A stretch of DNA of 64,000 nucleotides from Bartonella birtlesii IBS 325 (lineage in GTDB: Bacteria > Pseudomonadota > Alphaproteobacteria > Rhizobiales > Rhizobiaceae), in assembly GCF_000273375.1 (NCBI RefSeq), contig NZ_CM001557.1, forward strand, positions 815,625 through 879,624. The letters run 5' to 3'. Both the position numbers and the translations under genes were made by a program. The notes under the pieces are model-generated. The model was given only the letters and a program-made list of their open reading frames with translations, was not told where the DNA came from and ran no database searches. Positions 1-7,803 of the stretch are shown here, piece by piece (the first letter of the stretch is position 1; each line of letters starts with the position of its first letter).

Positions 1-41
1 GATGTCTATAGCTTTTTATGATTCAATAAAAAAATTAAGTA

Positions 42-56
42 TTAAAGAAAAAATCT
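42..56. other. attL: candidate attL core
   Basis: The 15-mer TTAAAGAAAAAATCT occurs here and again at 49921-49935 in the same orientation, just outside the two ends of the phage gene block. On the phage side of each copy lies the same 19-bp repeat (71-89 and 49887-49905). The joined attP would therefore read xis, arm repeat, core, arm repeat, int, which is a normal phage layout. The core is A-rich, so chance identity is possible. Bases 1-41 would then be host chromosome. Confidence 0.5.
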
Positions 57-70
57 CAAATCAAAAATTT

Positions 71-89
71 AAGGTGGTCTAAAAGGTGG
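71..89. repeat. integrase arm-type repeat, left
   Basis: AAGGTGGTCTAAAAGGTGG is repeated exactly at 49887-49905. The AAGGTGG(T/A)C unit recurs further at about 99-106 and 119-127, giving a short direct-repeat array just upstream of int. Tandem short repeats beside the core are typical of tyrosine-integrase or Xis arm sites. The role is inferred from position. Confidence 0.5.
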
Positions 90-143
90 ACCAAAAAAGG
101 TGGACGAGCAATGCCTGAAAAGGTGGACGAGAGGGGACGTTAA

Positions 144-1301
144 GTGAGGGCGATTCATCGGTTATCAGCATCATTCGTAAAGTCGTCTCCACAAGGTAAA
201 TATTGTGACGGGGCAGGGCTATGGTTGAATGTTCGAAAAGACAATACACGCTCTTGGTTTTTTCGCTATACGCACCACAATAAGCGCCGTGAAATGGGAC
301 TTGGTCCTGTTGCAAAACTCTCTTTAAAAGAAGCGCGCGAACTTGCTAGACATTATAGTGATATTCTCAAAGAAGGCAATGATCCTATTGTCTTTCGCGA
401 ACAGACTATTTTCAAACAGCAAAGCAATATCTTCCAAGAAATTGCAAAAGCGGCTTTTGAAAGCAAAAAAGCAGAGTTGAAAAATGAAGGCAAAAACGGC
501 CGCTGGTTTTCTCCACTAGAGTTGCACGTTATTCCACACATAGGTAATTTATCTATAGAAAAATTAACAGCCAATATCATTCGCAATGTTCTCGCACCCC
601 TTTGGCATGAAAAAGCAGATACAGCGCGAAAAGCACTTAACCGTATCAATATTTGCTTGAAATATGCTGCGGCTCTTGGTTTAGATGTTGATTTACAGGC
701 TTGTATGAAAGCACGCGCTCTTTTAGGAAAACCACGTGCGACATCAACAAATATTCCTGCTATGCCATGGCAAGAAGTGCCGGTTTTTTATCAAAACTTA
801 AAGGATGATATCCTTTCAAATTTAGCACTGAAGTTACTCATTTTGACGGGAGCACGGTCATATCCATTGCGCTATTTGCGCCTTGAACAAATTGACAAAA
901 ATATATGGACGATACCAAAAGAAAACATGAAAGGTATTGTAGGGAAAGTTTCAGACTTTCGCGTGCCATTAAGTCGTGAAGCTTTGAAAGTGATTGAAAA
1001 ATCTCTCCCTTTTGAGAAAAAAGGTTTTCTCTTTTCAGGTCTTAAAGGCAACCCCATTTCTGATGCTACCATGGCAAAGTATATGACAGTTTGTGGTTTG
1101 ACTTATCGTCCCCATGGTTTTCGTTCAAGCTTACGGGATTGGATAGCAGAGACAACGTCAACACCATTTGAGATTGCCGAAACTGTTCTTGCACATACAG
1201 TTGGGAGTTCAGTGACGAAAGCTTATATGCGGACAGATTTTTTAGAGCAACGCCGTATCCTCTTAGAACAATGGGCGTCTTTTATATCAGGAAAGGCTTG
1301 A
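144..1301 (+). CDS. int: P4-type tyrosine integrase
   Basis: This 385-residue site-specific recombinase would integrate and excise the prophage. The N-terminus (about residues 4-80, with YCDGAGLWLNV) is the DUF4102 arm-binding domain of P4-like integrases. The catalytic domain shows R238 in the GAR motif, the HGFR box (H324, R327), H351 and the nucleophile in AYM (Y361). The length is usual for the family. The GTG start at 144 is chosen because GAGGGG lies 8 bases upstream. The gene points into the prophage and its stop overlaps the -35 box of the first C4 promoter. P4-type integrases usually use tRNA 3' ends; here the candidate core lies about 30 bp beyond tRNA-Thr. Confidence 0.95.
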   Translation: MRAIHRLSASFVKSSPQGKYCDGAGLWLNVRKDNTRSWFFRYTHHNKRREMGLGPVAKLSLKEARELARHYSDILKEGNDPIVFREQTIFKQQSNIFQEIAKAAFESKKAELKNEGKNGRWFSPLELHVIPHIGNLSIEKLTANIIRNVLAPLWHEKADTARKALNRINICLKYAAALGLDVDLQACMKARALLGKPRATSTNIPAMPWQEVPVFYQNLKDDILSNLALKLLILTGARSYPLRYLRLEQIDKNIWTIPKENMKGIVGKVSDFRVPLSREALKVIEKSLPFEKKGFLFSGLKGNPISDATMAKYMTVCGLTYRPHGFRSSLRDWIAETTSTPFEIAETVLAHTVGSSVTKAYMRTDFLEQRRILLEQWASFISGKA

Positions 1302-1332
1302 CATTATTTCTGTAATGTGTATTTTCGAATCA

Positions 1333-1571
1333 GGTGCCTCAAAAACACCTTGAATCGATAGCGGATAGATTACCGAAACAATCTTTTCTCCGCACATTAA
1401 AGGCTTTGACTCATTGTATGTTACACGCATATAATGACTTTGTCGGGTGTAGTTACGCTATACAATACTCTTTATGGGGAAAGCGTAACGACGGACTATC
1501 GACCGTGTTTTTGAGCGCCCGGCACTCTTATGGAGTGTCAATCAAAAACCTCTAATCGATAGGAGTTCATT
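1333..1571 (+). ncRNA. c4: C4-type antisense RNA leader, copy L1
   Basis: This leader has the layout of P1/P7 C4 RNA. The promoter is TTGACA 1298-1303, 16 bp, TATTTT 1320-1325, placing the RNA start near 1332. b1 CTCAAAAACAC (1338-1348) and a1 ATCGATAG (1354-1361) are complementary to a' CTATCGA (1496-1502) and b' GTGTTTTTGAG (1505-1515). The same words recur as b2 (1542-1549) and a2 (1555-1562), and a2 runs into the AGGAG (1561-1565) of the ant gene. Between them are hairpins GTTACGC/GCGTAAC and CACTC/GAGTG. In P1 the processed C4 RNA pairs with a2/b2 and blocks ant translation; the same is inferred here. Confidence 0.85.
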
Positions 1572-2099
1572 ATGAACATTCTTATAAAAATATCAGAACA
1601 AGTCATTGATCAGCAAACTGTTAAAACTGTTAATGCGCGTGAATTGCATACGTTTTTGGCAATAGGAAAACGTTTTGCTACTTGGATTACGAACCGCATT
1701 AATCAGTATGAATTTGAAGAGGGAAAAGACTATATTTTAACGCTTCCCAAAATTGGGAAACGTAAAAATGTTATCAGCAAAGAATATCACCTCACCTTAG
1801 ACATGGCGAAAGAACTTTCCATGGTTGAACGCAATGAGAAAGGTAGGCAAGCACGCCGTTACTTTATTGAGTGTGAAAAGAAACTAAGAAACCAATCTAC
1901 TGATTATGAAGATAAACGTTTTGACTTACCAAGTTATTGGGAAGGTATGAACGCTGGTGAAAAAGTTTTGTATCTTCTGGGTCCAATTCATGTTCGCCTT
2001 CTTGATGCCTTCAGAGTAGATGAAGAGAACAGAAAATATAAAGCCTTAATTAAAGAAGCAAAGCAGGTTTTAGCAAGATCTGTCGTAAAAGCCGCTTAG
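1572..2099 (+). CDS. ant: AntA-type antirepressor, short form
   Basis: The 175-residue protein begins with an AntA/AntB domain (about residues 1-115: NARELHTFL, a GKRFATWI segment, YHLTLDMAKELSMVERN, QARRYFIECEKK) as in the P1 antirepressor. Instead of KilAC it ends in a 55-residue domain (LPSYWEGMNAGEKVLYLLGP onward) shared with the genes at 36531, 41040 and 47486 and not recognised by me. Antirepressors inactivate phage repressors and so favour lytic growth. AGGAG lies 6 bases before ATG and is covered by the a2 arm of the C4 leader, so translation should be C4-controlled. A palindrome follows the stop. Confidence 0.85.
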   Translation: MNILIKISEQVIDQQTVKTVNARELHTFLAIGKRFATWITNRINQYEFEEGKDYILTLPKIGKRKNVISKEYHLTLDMAKELSMVERNEKGRQARRYFIECEKKLRNQSTDYEDKRFDLPSYWEGMNAGEKVLYLLGPIHVRLLDAFRVDEENRKYKALIKEAKQVLARSVVKAA

Positions 2100-2117
2100 T
2101 TTAAAACACGATTCATC

Positions 2118-2140
2118 TCCCCGTTTTAAAAGCGGGGAGG
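2118..2140. repeat. GC-rich palindrome E1 (terminator-like)
   Basis: CTCCCCG (2118-2124) pairs with CGGGGAG (2134-2140) around a 9-nt loop. It lies between the convergent ant gene and the lysis genes. Seven related palindromes lie at cassette ends in this prophage. It has no long T-run, so it may be a bidirectional terminator or a cassette boundary. Confidence 0.6.
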
Positions 2141-2265
2141 GGGTGAAGTTTTAATTCTTTGAAATCCACTGTTTTAAATGGGCGAAGGCATTCTCTATCA
2201 CCTCCATGAGACGAGCAAAATTAAGAAACCATTTGCTAAAGAATTTCGCGCGTCTCAGAGTATGT

Positions 2266-2478
2266 TTAGAGTCGGATATTTGGTTTTTGTGTAAAAATAC
2301 TTACAAACGCATCCATGATACGTGAAAAATCAAGCGCTAATAAGAGTATAATGAGTACAATCCATTTCGTATAACGTGACATCACTTTTACACTTTTATA
2401 GGTCATGATGATTTCCTGAAGGATTTCTTTTTCTGCTTCTGTAAGTTCTGTATCGTCTTTTGTTCTTTTTCTAGCCAT
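2266..2478 (-). CDS. small lysis-region membrane protein
   Basis: This 70-residue protein has a charged N-terminus (MARKRTKDD), an amphipathic stretch and one hydrophobic segment (about residues 40-58, TKWIVLIILLLALDF). The ATG at 2478 is preferred to the upstream start because GGGTGGAAAC precedes it. It is the last gene of a - strand cluster with lysozyme and spanin-like genes, so a holin or antiholin role is possible. No family was recognised and the function is inferred from location only. Confidence 0.6.
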   Translation of the reverse strand: MARKRTKDDTELTEAEKEILQEIIMTYKSVKVMSRYTKWIVLIILLLALDFSRIMDAFVSIFTQKPNIRL

Positions 2479-2677
2479 GTTTCCACCCACACACGTGTTC
2501 ACCTTGTTTATTGTGCTTTAAGATCTCTCTTGCTAAATTGGAACTGATGGTGTTCAGATCTTGCTGTTTTAAATAAATTGGCAACCAACCAACACAAGAA
2601 GAGCTATATTTATTTGTCGCGCAACCAGTCAGAGAGAGCAGCACGCACATCAGTATCACTTTTTTGATTAATTTCAT
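2471..2677 (-). CDS. outer-membrane spanin-like lipoprotein
   Basis: The 68-residue product starts MKLIKKVILMCVLLSLTGCA, a lipoprotein signal peptide with lipobox LTGC, so a lipidated Cys at residue 19 is expected. It begins inside the preceding gene in another frame (68 nt overlap) and overlaps the next by 8 nt. A small lipoprotein gene starting inside an N-anchored coiled protein gene is the Rz/Rz1 arrangement of phage spanins, which fuse inner and outer membranes at lysis. There is no clear sequence match to Rz1, so the call rests on lipobox and layout. Confidence 0.6.
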   Translation of the reverse strand: MKLIKKVILMCVLLSLTGCATNKYSSSCVGWLPIYLKQQDLNTISSNLAREILKHNKQGEHVCGWKHG

Positions 2678-2837
2678 TTTCCACCTCCATCCGTGTTGTT
2701 GCTGCTTTTAAAGCCTTTTCTGTTTGTTTTTGCTGTTCTGCTTTTTTCCCAAGAGTAAAGGCTCTTGCTAATGCAATAAAAAAAGCGGTTAAAACCGCAG
2801 CTGTTACCATTAGATTTCTTTTTATCCATAAGATCAT
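2610..2837 (-). CDS. inner-membrane spanin-like protein
   Basis: This 75-residue protein has an N-terminal transmembrane helix (about residues 9-27) followed by a charged helical stretch rich in K, E, Q and A, ending in LSDWLRDK. That is the shape of a short i-spanin (Rz-like). The ATG overlaps the stop of the lysozyme gene by 4 nt and the lipoprotein gene starts inside it. It probably acts with that lipoprotein in the last lysis step. A holin accessory role is an alternative. Confidence 0.6.
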   Translation of the reverse strand: MILWIKRNLMVTAAVLTAFFIALARAFTLGKKAEQQKQTEKALKAATTRMEVENEINQKSDTDVRAALSDWLRDK

Positions 2838-3496
2838 AGACGGTGCTCCTGAAAGCGTTTAGCAACAAAGAAAATACCAGCACATGTGGCTAAAATCATA
2901 ATGGTTGCTAAAGCCCATTGGATGGGGCCATTGCCTGCTAACAAACCGCCAAGACCTGAAAAAGAGCCAATAATCGGTGCAAGAGCTTCTGCTTTGAAAA
3001 CCCCTGTTGGTGCTTTTGTTTCTACTGTTTGATAATTAGAAGAAACATAAGCCCCTTTCGCCCATAGCCCTGCTTCTGCTGCACGTCGGTGTGCAAGACC
3101 TTGAAGACACTTACCGCCTGCTTTGGTCCATTTTTGCAATTCGAAGGGGACTGCTTCATATTCACCTTGATTGAGCTTCTTTAATAGTGTAGAGTTACAA
3201 AAGGCATCTGTTCCTACATTATAACAAAAGGACACTAACGCCGCGAATTGTTCATTCGTTAATGAAACTGTAACAGCGCGTTCAATAGTATTTTCAAATT
3301 GTTGCAAATCTTGGCGAAGAAGTTCTTCTGCTTGCTTTTCAGTGATTGTCATACCTTCGTAAATAAAAGGCTTTCCAGCAGTGTTTGTATGTCCATAACC
3401 GATTGTCCACACACCAATGGTATCTTTGTAGGCGTTTAAACGCAAGCCCTCCCATTGCTTGATAAGTGCTAGCCCTTCTGATGATATTTTTCGCAT
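2834..3496 (-). CDS. phage lysozyme (GH24 endolysin) with C-terminal anchor
   Basis: A muramidase that cleaves peptidoglycan at lysis. The GH24 triad is intact: E16, eight residues, D25, five residues, T31, within WEGLRLNAYKD and WTIGYGHTN. The catalytic domain covers about residues 1-150. Unusually, the C-terminus holds a hydrophobic helix (about residues 190-210) and a basic tail, suggesting a membrane-tethered enzyme. The ATG at 3496 has GGAG 6 bases upstream and is preferred to the in-frame ATG at 3508. It heads the lysis cluster. A paralogue at 57878-58540 has lost D and T of the triad. Confidence 0.93.
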   Translation of the reverse strand: MRKISSEGLALIKQWEGLRLNAYKDTIGVWTIGYGHTNTAGKPFIYEGMTITEKQAEELLRQDLQQFENTIERAVTVSLTNEQFAALVSFCYNVGTDAFCNSTLLKKLNQGEYEAVPFELQKWTKAGGKCLQGLAHRRAAEAGLWAKGAYVSSNYQTVETKAPTGVFKAEALAPIIGSFSGLGGLLAGNGPIQWALATIMILATCAGIFFVAKRFQEHRL

Positions 3497-3620
3497 ATGA
3501 TTCTCCATAAAAAAAGCTCCGCAAAAAGCAGAGCTGGATTAAAAAATTGACATCTTTCCCATTCGGAAAGATAGCTTGTTAAAACTCATGTCGCTTTTTC
3601 ATTGGAACAAAAGAATGTAT

Positions 3621-3649
3621 TTGACATTATTTATTCTGTAGCATATAAA
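3621..3649 (+). promoter_or_regulatory. higBA promoter
   Basis: TTGACA (3621-3626), 17 bp, TATAAA (3644-3649) is a near-consensus sigma-70 promoter. Expected transcription start is about 3656, which is the A of the toxin ATG, so the mRNA should be leaderless. Confidence 0.7.
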
Positions 3650-3655
3650 CTACAG

Positions 3656-3958
3656 ATGTTTATTGTTAAAAAAACACACTATTTTACAGAGTGGTTAGAC
3701 TCGTTAAAAGACAAACAAGTGCAAAAGAAAATTGCTGCACGTATTTTCCGCCTTGAATATGGGCTTCTAGGAGACGTGAAATATTTCCGTGGCATTGGTG
3801 AACTAAAAATAAATTATGGACCAGGCTATAGGATTTATTTTGTAAAACAAGGGAAACAAATCATTTTGTTATTAAATGCTGGTGATAAATCCACACAACA
3901 AAAAGATATCGAAAAAGCCCTTCAATTAGTAAAGGAAATGAAACATGGAAATTACTAA
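3656..3958 (+). CDS. higB: HigB/RelE-type toxin (phage Gp49-like family)
   Basis: The 100-residue toxin (MFIVKKTHYFTEWLDSLKD at the start) belongs to the addiction-module killer family related to RelE/HigB mRNA interferases, with the core KYFRGIGELKINYGPGYRIYF and LLNAGDKSTQQKDI. An in-frame TTG at 3602 would add 18 residues but lies upstream of the promoter, so the ATG at 3656 is used. No Shine-Dalgarno is visible. It overlaps the antitoxin gene by 14 nt. The toxin-first order fits higBA. Confidence 0.88.
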   Translation: MFIVKKTHYFTEWLDSLKDKQVQKKIAARIFRLEYGLLGDVKYFRGIGELKINYGPGYRIYFVKQGKQIILLLNAGDKSTQQKDIEKALQLVKEMKHGNY

Positions 3959-4265
3959 ATTTGATGTAAGTGAATATTTTAATACGCCTGAAGACTTTAA
4001 GATCTTATTAGATGATGCTTTAGAAACCAAAAATAGTGGCTATATTGCACATGTATTAGGTATTATTGCGCGTAAACAAGGAATGACAACTGTTTCTCAA
4101 GAGACAGGACTAAATCGCGAGTCTCTTTATCGTTCTTTAAGTGATAAAGGCGATCCACGGCTTTCTACTTTTCTCAGTGTTTTGAGTGCCTTAAATTTGC
4201 AGATTAGCTTAACGCCTATCCAAAATAATTGTAAGGAACAAGCGGCTTTAGAAGAAGCATCTTGA
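3945..4265 (+). CDS. higA: HigA-family antitoxin (addiction module antidote)
   Basis: The 106-residue helix-turn-helix antitoxin has the HTH at about residues 42-75 (GIIARKQGMTTVSQETGLNRESLYRSLS) typical of the probable-addiction-module antidote family paired with Gp49-like toxins. GGAAATGAAAC precedes the ATG. It should bind HigB and repress the promoter at 3621. It converges on the antirepressor cassette at 4303-5545 across palindrome E2. Confidence 0.88.
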   Translation: MEITKFDVSEYFNTPEDFKILLDDALETKNSGYIAHVLGIIARKQGMTTVSQETGLNRESLYRSLSDKGDPRLSTFLSVLSALNLQISLTPIQNNCKEQAALEEAS

Positions 4266-4267
4266 CT

Positions 4268-4300
4268 ACCTCCCCACCTTTAAAGATGGGGAAGGGAGGT
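4268..4300. repeat. GC-rich palindrome E2
   Basis: TCCCCA (4271-4276) pairs with TGGGGA (4287-4292), and ACCTCCC (4268-4274) can alternatively pair with GGGAGGT (4294-4300). It sits 3 bp after higA and 3 bp before the end of the convergent small gene, so it may terminate both transcripts. Confidence 0.6.
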
Positions 4301-4302
4301 AC

Positions 4303-4581
4303 TTAAGCAACCTTTTTAATGGGGCTCTCTAAAGTAGGAGCATAAGCTTGCAATAACGGATCCATGCTATGCGGTAGTTCTGAATCTCCAAAATCTGTTA
4401 GAACTGTCAAGATTTTAAGTATATTCGGCACTTCATCTTGAAGTTTTAAAATCAAAGCTTTTTCCACTACGCTCATAGTATCAACCAAAGCAGTACACTC
4501 TTTGTCGCTCATATTTTCATGTCTAGAAAACTGTGATAACGCCATCCATAAATCGCATAAGAAGTTAGTATCTACCTTCAT
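4303..4581 (-). CDS. small conserved protein coupled to ant, copy 1
   Basis: A 92-residue soluble helical protein starting MKVDTNFLCDLWMALSQF and ending KKVA. The ATG overlaps the ant stop (ATGA) and GGAGGTG lies upstream, so translation is coupled to ant. Three paralogues (13762, 24449, 34947) follow other KilAC antirepressors with the same overlap. I do not recognise the family. The constant pairing suggests a partner or modulator of the antirepressor. Confidence 0.8.
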   Translation of the reverse strand: MKVDTNFLCDLWMALSQFSRHENMSDKECTALVDTMSVVEKALILKLQDEVPNILKILTVLTDFGDSELPHSMDPLLQAYAPTLESPIKKVA

Positions 4582-5306
4582 TGCACACCTCCATAGATTT
4601 GCTCTCTCAAACATGCCAATCCTTTTGGTGTGATTTTTGTTGAAGGCAGCACCTTTTCTGTTCCATCCGGTCTTTGAATGGTAATCGCAGGGCAATCCAT
4701 GAATCCTTTCTTGATCTTATCCTGATAAGGTAACAGAGGCGCCCCCGGAGCACGCCGATACACCCAATCATGTTTACGCAAGTAATCTGTTAAATCCTTT
4801 GGTTGCACCTCTAACATCTTTGCTGCTTCAATAAGACCAAACAAACCATCAGAGCGTTTTAAACCATCCAAAGCTTTTGCTTTTGGTGTCAATTCAGCAA
4901 TAGTATGATCTTTCTGTTCGATTTGATTTTGTAAGTGATTCAAGACGCCAAGTAATGCTTCGGGTTTGGAGTAGTCAACTTGTGGGGTTGCTACTTGTTT
5001 CAAAAGCCGCTCACATTTGATAAAGTATTGACGGGCTTCATGCCCTTTATCATTACGTTCTATCATGGAAAGGTGTTTAGCCATGTCTAACGTAATGTGG
5101 TATTCTTTTATTTTTCCACCCCGGTAAAAATTTACCGCAGTTATAAAGTTTATATTTTCCTGAAATTTACATTCTTTAACGCGATTTTTAATCCAATTTC
5201 TAAATTCAGACTTTATTTCCAAAAACGCATGCAAATCACGCGCGTTAACAGTTTGAACAGTTTCCTGATCAATAACCCGTTCTTTAATTTCTATAAGAGT
5301 GTTCAT
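4578..5306 (-). CDS. ant: AntA-KilAC antirepressor
   Basis: A 242-residue antirepressor. Residues 1-105 form the AntA domain (NARDLHAFLEIKSEFRNWI, EYHITLDMAKHLSMIERN, ARQYFIKCERLLK), followed by a linker with a coiled segment (NHLQNQIEQKDHTIAEL). Residues 145-242 are the KilAC/ANT domain ([46 protein letters not shown]). It should counteract a phage repressor. AGGAG (complement of 5313-5317) is overlapped by the a2 arm of the L2 leader. It is followed by the coupled small gene. Confidence 0.9.
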   Translation of the reverse strand: MNTLIEIKERVIDQETVQTVNARDLHAFLEIKSEFRNWIKNRVKECKFQENINFITAVNFYRGGKIKEYHITLDMAKHLSMIERNDKGHEARQYFIKCERLLKQVATPQVDYSKPEALLGVLNHLQNQIEQKDHTIAELTPKAKALDGLKRSDGLFGLIEAAKMLEVQPKDLTDYLRKHDWVYRRAPGAPLLPYQDKIKKGFMDCPAITIQRPDGTEKVLPSTKITPKGLACLREQIYGGVQ

Positions 5307-5545
5307 AGTGAACTCCTATCGATTAGAGGTTTCTTATTGACATTCCAGAAGAATGCCGGGCGCTAAGAAACACGGTCGATAGTCCGTCGTTACGCTTTCC
5401 CCATAAAGAGTATTGTATAGCGTAACTACACCCGACAAATCTATTATATGCATGTAGCATATAATGAGTCAAAGTCTTTAATGTGCGGAGAAGAGATTGT
5501 GTCGGCAATCTATCCGCTATCGATTTAAGGTGTTTCTTAGGCACC
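5307..5545 (-). ncRNA. c4: C4-type antisense RNA leader, copy L2
   Basis: Read on the - strand: promoter TTGACA (5580-5575), 16 bp, AATAAT (5558-5553). b1 CTAAGAAACAC (5540-5530) and a1 ATCGATAG (5524-5517) match a' CTATCGA (5382-5376) and b' GTGTTTCTTAG (5373-5363), and again b2 TAAGAAAC (5336-5329) and a2 ATCGATAG (5323-5316) at the ant Shine-Dalgarno. The a word equals that of L1 but the b word differs. The apical hairpin is CATTC/GAATG where L1 has CACTC/GAGTG, a compensatory change. Confidence 0.85.
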
Positions 5546-5626
5546 TGATTCGATTATTCATATTGTCGCTACATTGTCAAGTTGCTTCTGATAGTTTTTT
5601 GATATTTTTGCTAATTTCATCTCTGA

Positions 5627-5818
5627 ATGCCGGGCGCTGAAAAACACGGCGATAAGTCCGTCGTTACACTTTTCCCGCAAAGGTATTGTATAGCGTAACC
5701 ACACCCGACAAAGCCATTATATGCGTGTAACATACAATGAGTCAAAGCCTTTAATGTGCGGAAAAGAGACTGTATCGGCAATCCATCCGCTATTGGTTTA
5801 AGGTGTTTTTCAAGCACC
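5627..5818 (-). ncRNA. truncated C4-type RNA, copy L3 (no ant gene)
   Basis: The - strand promoter is TTGACA (5853-5848), 16 bp, AATAAT (5831-5826). The RNA body, including GGTGCTTGAAAAACACC, the GCGGA/TCCGC stem and the GTTACGC stem, is present, but the copy ends at CCGGCATTC before any a2/b2 or ant gene. Its a' reads CTTATCG and no longer matches its own a1 CCAATAG, while b' still matches b1. It lies directly behind the stop of gpD and upstream of L2. It is either a relic or a free-standing antisense RNA with an unknown target. Confidence 0.65.
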
Positions 5819-5883
5819 TGATTCGATTATTCATATTGTCGCCACATTGTCAAGTTGCTTCTGATAATTTTTTGATATTTTTG

Positions 5884-7200
5884 CTAATTGATATCCTCCT
5901 CGTCCATATGAATAACGCCATCGCTTTCATTGTATAATGCATCGGGTGGAGCGTTTGGATCAAGGGTATCATCCTTGTCTGGTGTTGTGTTTGCAACGTT
6001 TCCAGCCGCATCTTCTTGCGCTTTATCAAAAAGTTCGCACTCTATTTTTGTGGTGTAACCGCCCGTTTTATCAAGTTTGTGCTTGACGCTTTTGATGCGC
6101 CATTCTGCTGGTATATAGGGGCGAAAAGGGGGCTCCTGAACAAGCTTTGCTTCTGCTTGCACAAAGGGATCACCACCAATATCACATGAGAAAGAAGATT
6201 TACCGCGTGATGACTTATTGCGATAAGCGGCAATGGCCGCAACAGCTTCTGCCTGATTGTGATAAGTGTATTTGAGTTCATGAAACGGCGGTTTTCCAAC
6301 TTTAACTTCTTTTTTTTCACTACTGCGTACATCATAATAGGTTGCAAGAACACCGCCTTTTTTCTCTTTGTCTTCTTCTTTCTCAGGTGTTGTTTCTGCT
6401 CTTTCCGATTCAGATGATGATGGTGCTGCTCTGTCACTTTCATCCATATGGATAAAGTTTTCATCATCATCAATCTCTTCTGGTTCTCGTGCATTAGCAG
6501 CGGCTTTTTGGTCGTCTCCCACATCTGTTTCTAAGCCATTGGCTGCACCAGCTTCATCCCGTGCACTGTATTTAAAATCCCAAGAGGTACAGTGTTTTTC
6601 ATGAATAACAACAATAGGGAGTGTTTCACCGGTAATGGCTTTGCCTTCACCACGTTTGGCAAGTACAAGTTTGCCATCAACGGGCTTTGCGACCGCATCA
6701 TATTCTCCTGCAAGGCGTGTGGCAAAAGCCATATCACTTTCCGATGTTTGATCAATATGGCGCACAACGATTTTTGCAAGAGAAGGATCAACCTTTGCTG
6801 TATAGCCATTACGCTCTGCTATCTCTTGAACAATACTGCCAAGGGTTTGCTGGTGATAGGATTGGCTTTTGGGGGTTCTATAAGACGTGTTCATGGACGC
6901 GGCGCGCCCTGTAACACTTAAGCTTTGCGGTGGACTGCTCACAGAGATTTCATCAATAAGATAAGCTCCCATATCGCGGTTTTTTCCGCCTTCATAGCCA
7001 AGTGTTATGGAAATAACTGTCCCGATAAGGGGAATATCTAAAAAGCCATTATCACTGTCACGTGCACGGTCATCAAGCTCTATGGTGATACGATCACTTT
7101 TGTTTTCTGCTTCATCGGTAATTTCAATCGATAAAACATAATCCATGAGCGTTTTGGTGATGTCTTCCCCATTTGCTAGAACCATGCAAAAAGGTTTCAT
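5884..7200 (-). CDS. D: tail protein gpD (P2 late-control D family)
   Basis: A 438-residue tail hub/tip protein of the P2 gpD family, which in contractile tails joins the baseplate spike to the tube. ISVSSPPQSLSVTGRAASMN, the LGSIVQEIAERNGY segment and the C-terminal WRIKSVKHKLDKTGGYTTKIEC are characteristic. It is longer than P2 gpD because of an acidic low-complexity insert (about residues 230-280, rich in E, D and S) and an acidic tail; the motif IHMDE occurs in both. The ATG at 7200 overlaps the gpX stop (ATGA) and has GGGGGAG upstream. It is the last gene of the tail block and abuts L3. Confidence 0.9.
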   Translation of the reverse strand: MKPFCMVLANGEDITKTLMDYVLSIEITDEAENKSDRITIELDDRARDSDNGFLDIPLIGTVISITLGYEGGKNRDMGAYLIDEISVSSPPQSLSVTGRAASMNTSYRTPKSQSYHQQTLGSIVQEIAERNGYTAKVDPSLAKIVVRHIDQTSESDMAFATRLAGEYDAVAKPVDGKLVLAKRGEGKAITGETLPIVVIHEKHCTSWDFKYSARDEAGAANGLETDVGDDQKAAANAREPEEIDDDENFIHMDESDRAAPSSSESERAETTPEKEEDKEKKGGVLATYYDVRSSEKKEVKVGKPPFHELKYTYHNQAEAVAAIAAYRNKSSRGKSSFSCDIGGDPFVQAEAKLVQEPPFRPYIPAEWRIKSVKHKLDKTGGYTTKIECELFDKAQEDAAGNVANTTPDKDDTLDPNAPPDALYNESDGVIHMDEEDIN

Positions 7201-7421
7201 GATTTGCTCCCCCAAATTCTGATCACTGGTGTGGCTTTAGGATAGGGGAGAGATGGCAAGAGTATCGTGATACCTGCTTTTAAAATGGGTCCATAGTTTG
7301 CAAGCCCCAAATTAGCCGCATAGACGCGTTCAACAGCAAGCGCTTGTTGACCTTTGGCATAGTATTTCCAGCAAATGGCATCTACCATATCGCCATCTTT
7401 GGTCATATAAAGGTCACTCAT
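7197..7421 (-). CDS. X: tail protein X
   Basis: A 74-residue P2 gpX-like protein with a LysM-like core: DGDMVDAICWKYYAK, AVERVYAANLGLA, GPILKAGITILLP. It contributes to tail completion. It overlaps gpD and gpU by 4 nt each, showing tight translational coupling in the order U, X, D as in P2. Confidence 0.9.
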   Translation of the reverse strand: MSDLYMTKDGDMVDAICWKYYAKGQQALAVERVYAANLGLANYGPILKAGITILLPSLPYPKATPVIRIWGSKS

Positions 7422-7798
7422 AGGTCTTCACCATATTCTCTCAATTTTATTGTAAATTCTTGTTTTTTGGGGGTACCATTATGATGAAAAACGCTTTGTT
7501 TTTCCTCTACAGAAAGAATGACAAACTTACCTAAGATTTTGCCTTGACCGGTCACAAGAATATGAGGTCCCATATGCGCTATTTGTCGTAAATATTCGAG
7601 CTGTCTGTGACCACCTTTGAAATCTGGATAAATCACGCCTGCTAAAGAAAATTCCGCATTTGCAACAGCAGGCAATTGAAGAGCTGCCTTTCTCCCCAAT
7701 CGCCCTTGCTCCACCCATGGAACACCATAAGACATATCGAGGGTTTGATAAGCTGCTGTTTCAATGGAAAAAATAAAACCACCCAAAGCTAACATCAT
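7418..7798 (-). CDS. U: tail protein U
   Basis: A 126-residue P2 gpU-like tail terminator/assembly protein: LGGFIFSIETAAYQTL at the N-terminus, AEFSLAGVIYPDFKGGHRQLEYLR in the middle. It sits between the tape measure and X genes as in P2. Two adjacent ATGs (7798 and 7795) are possible starts. Confidence 0.9.
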   Translation of the reverse strand: MMLALGGFIFSIETAAYQTLDMSYGVPWVEQGRLGRKAALQLPAVANAEFSLAGVIYPDFKGGHRQLEYLRQIAHMGPHILVTGQGKILGKFVILSVEEKQSVFHHNGTPKKQEFTIKLREYGEDL

Positions 7799-7803
7799 GG
7801 TAT

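Noticed and set aside
1334..1555. About 73-codon open frames covering several C4 leaders (also at 5323-5544, 12788-13009, 37128-37358)
   Set aside because: The frames shift or break between copies through small indels, there is no ribosome-binding site, and conservation follows RNA helices with compensatory changes. They are better explained as RNA.
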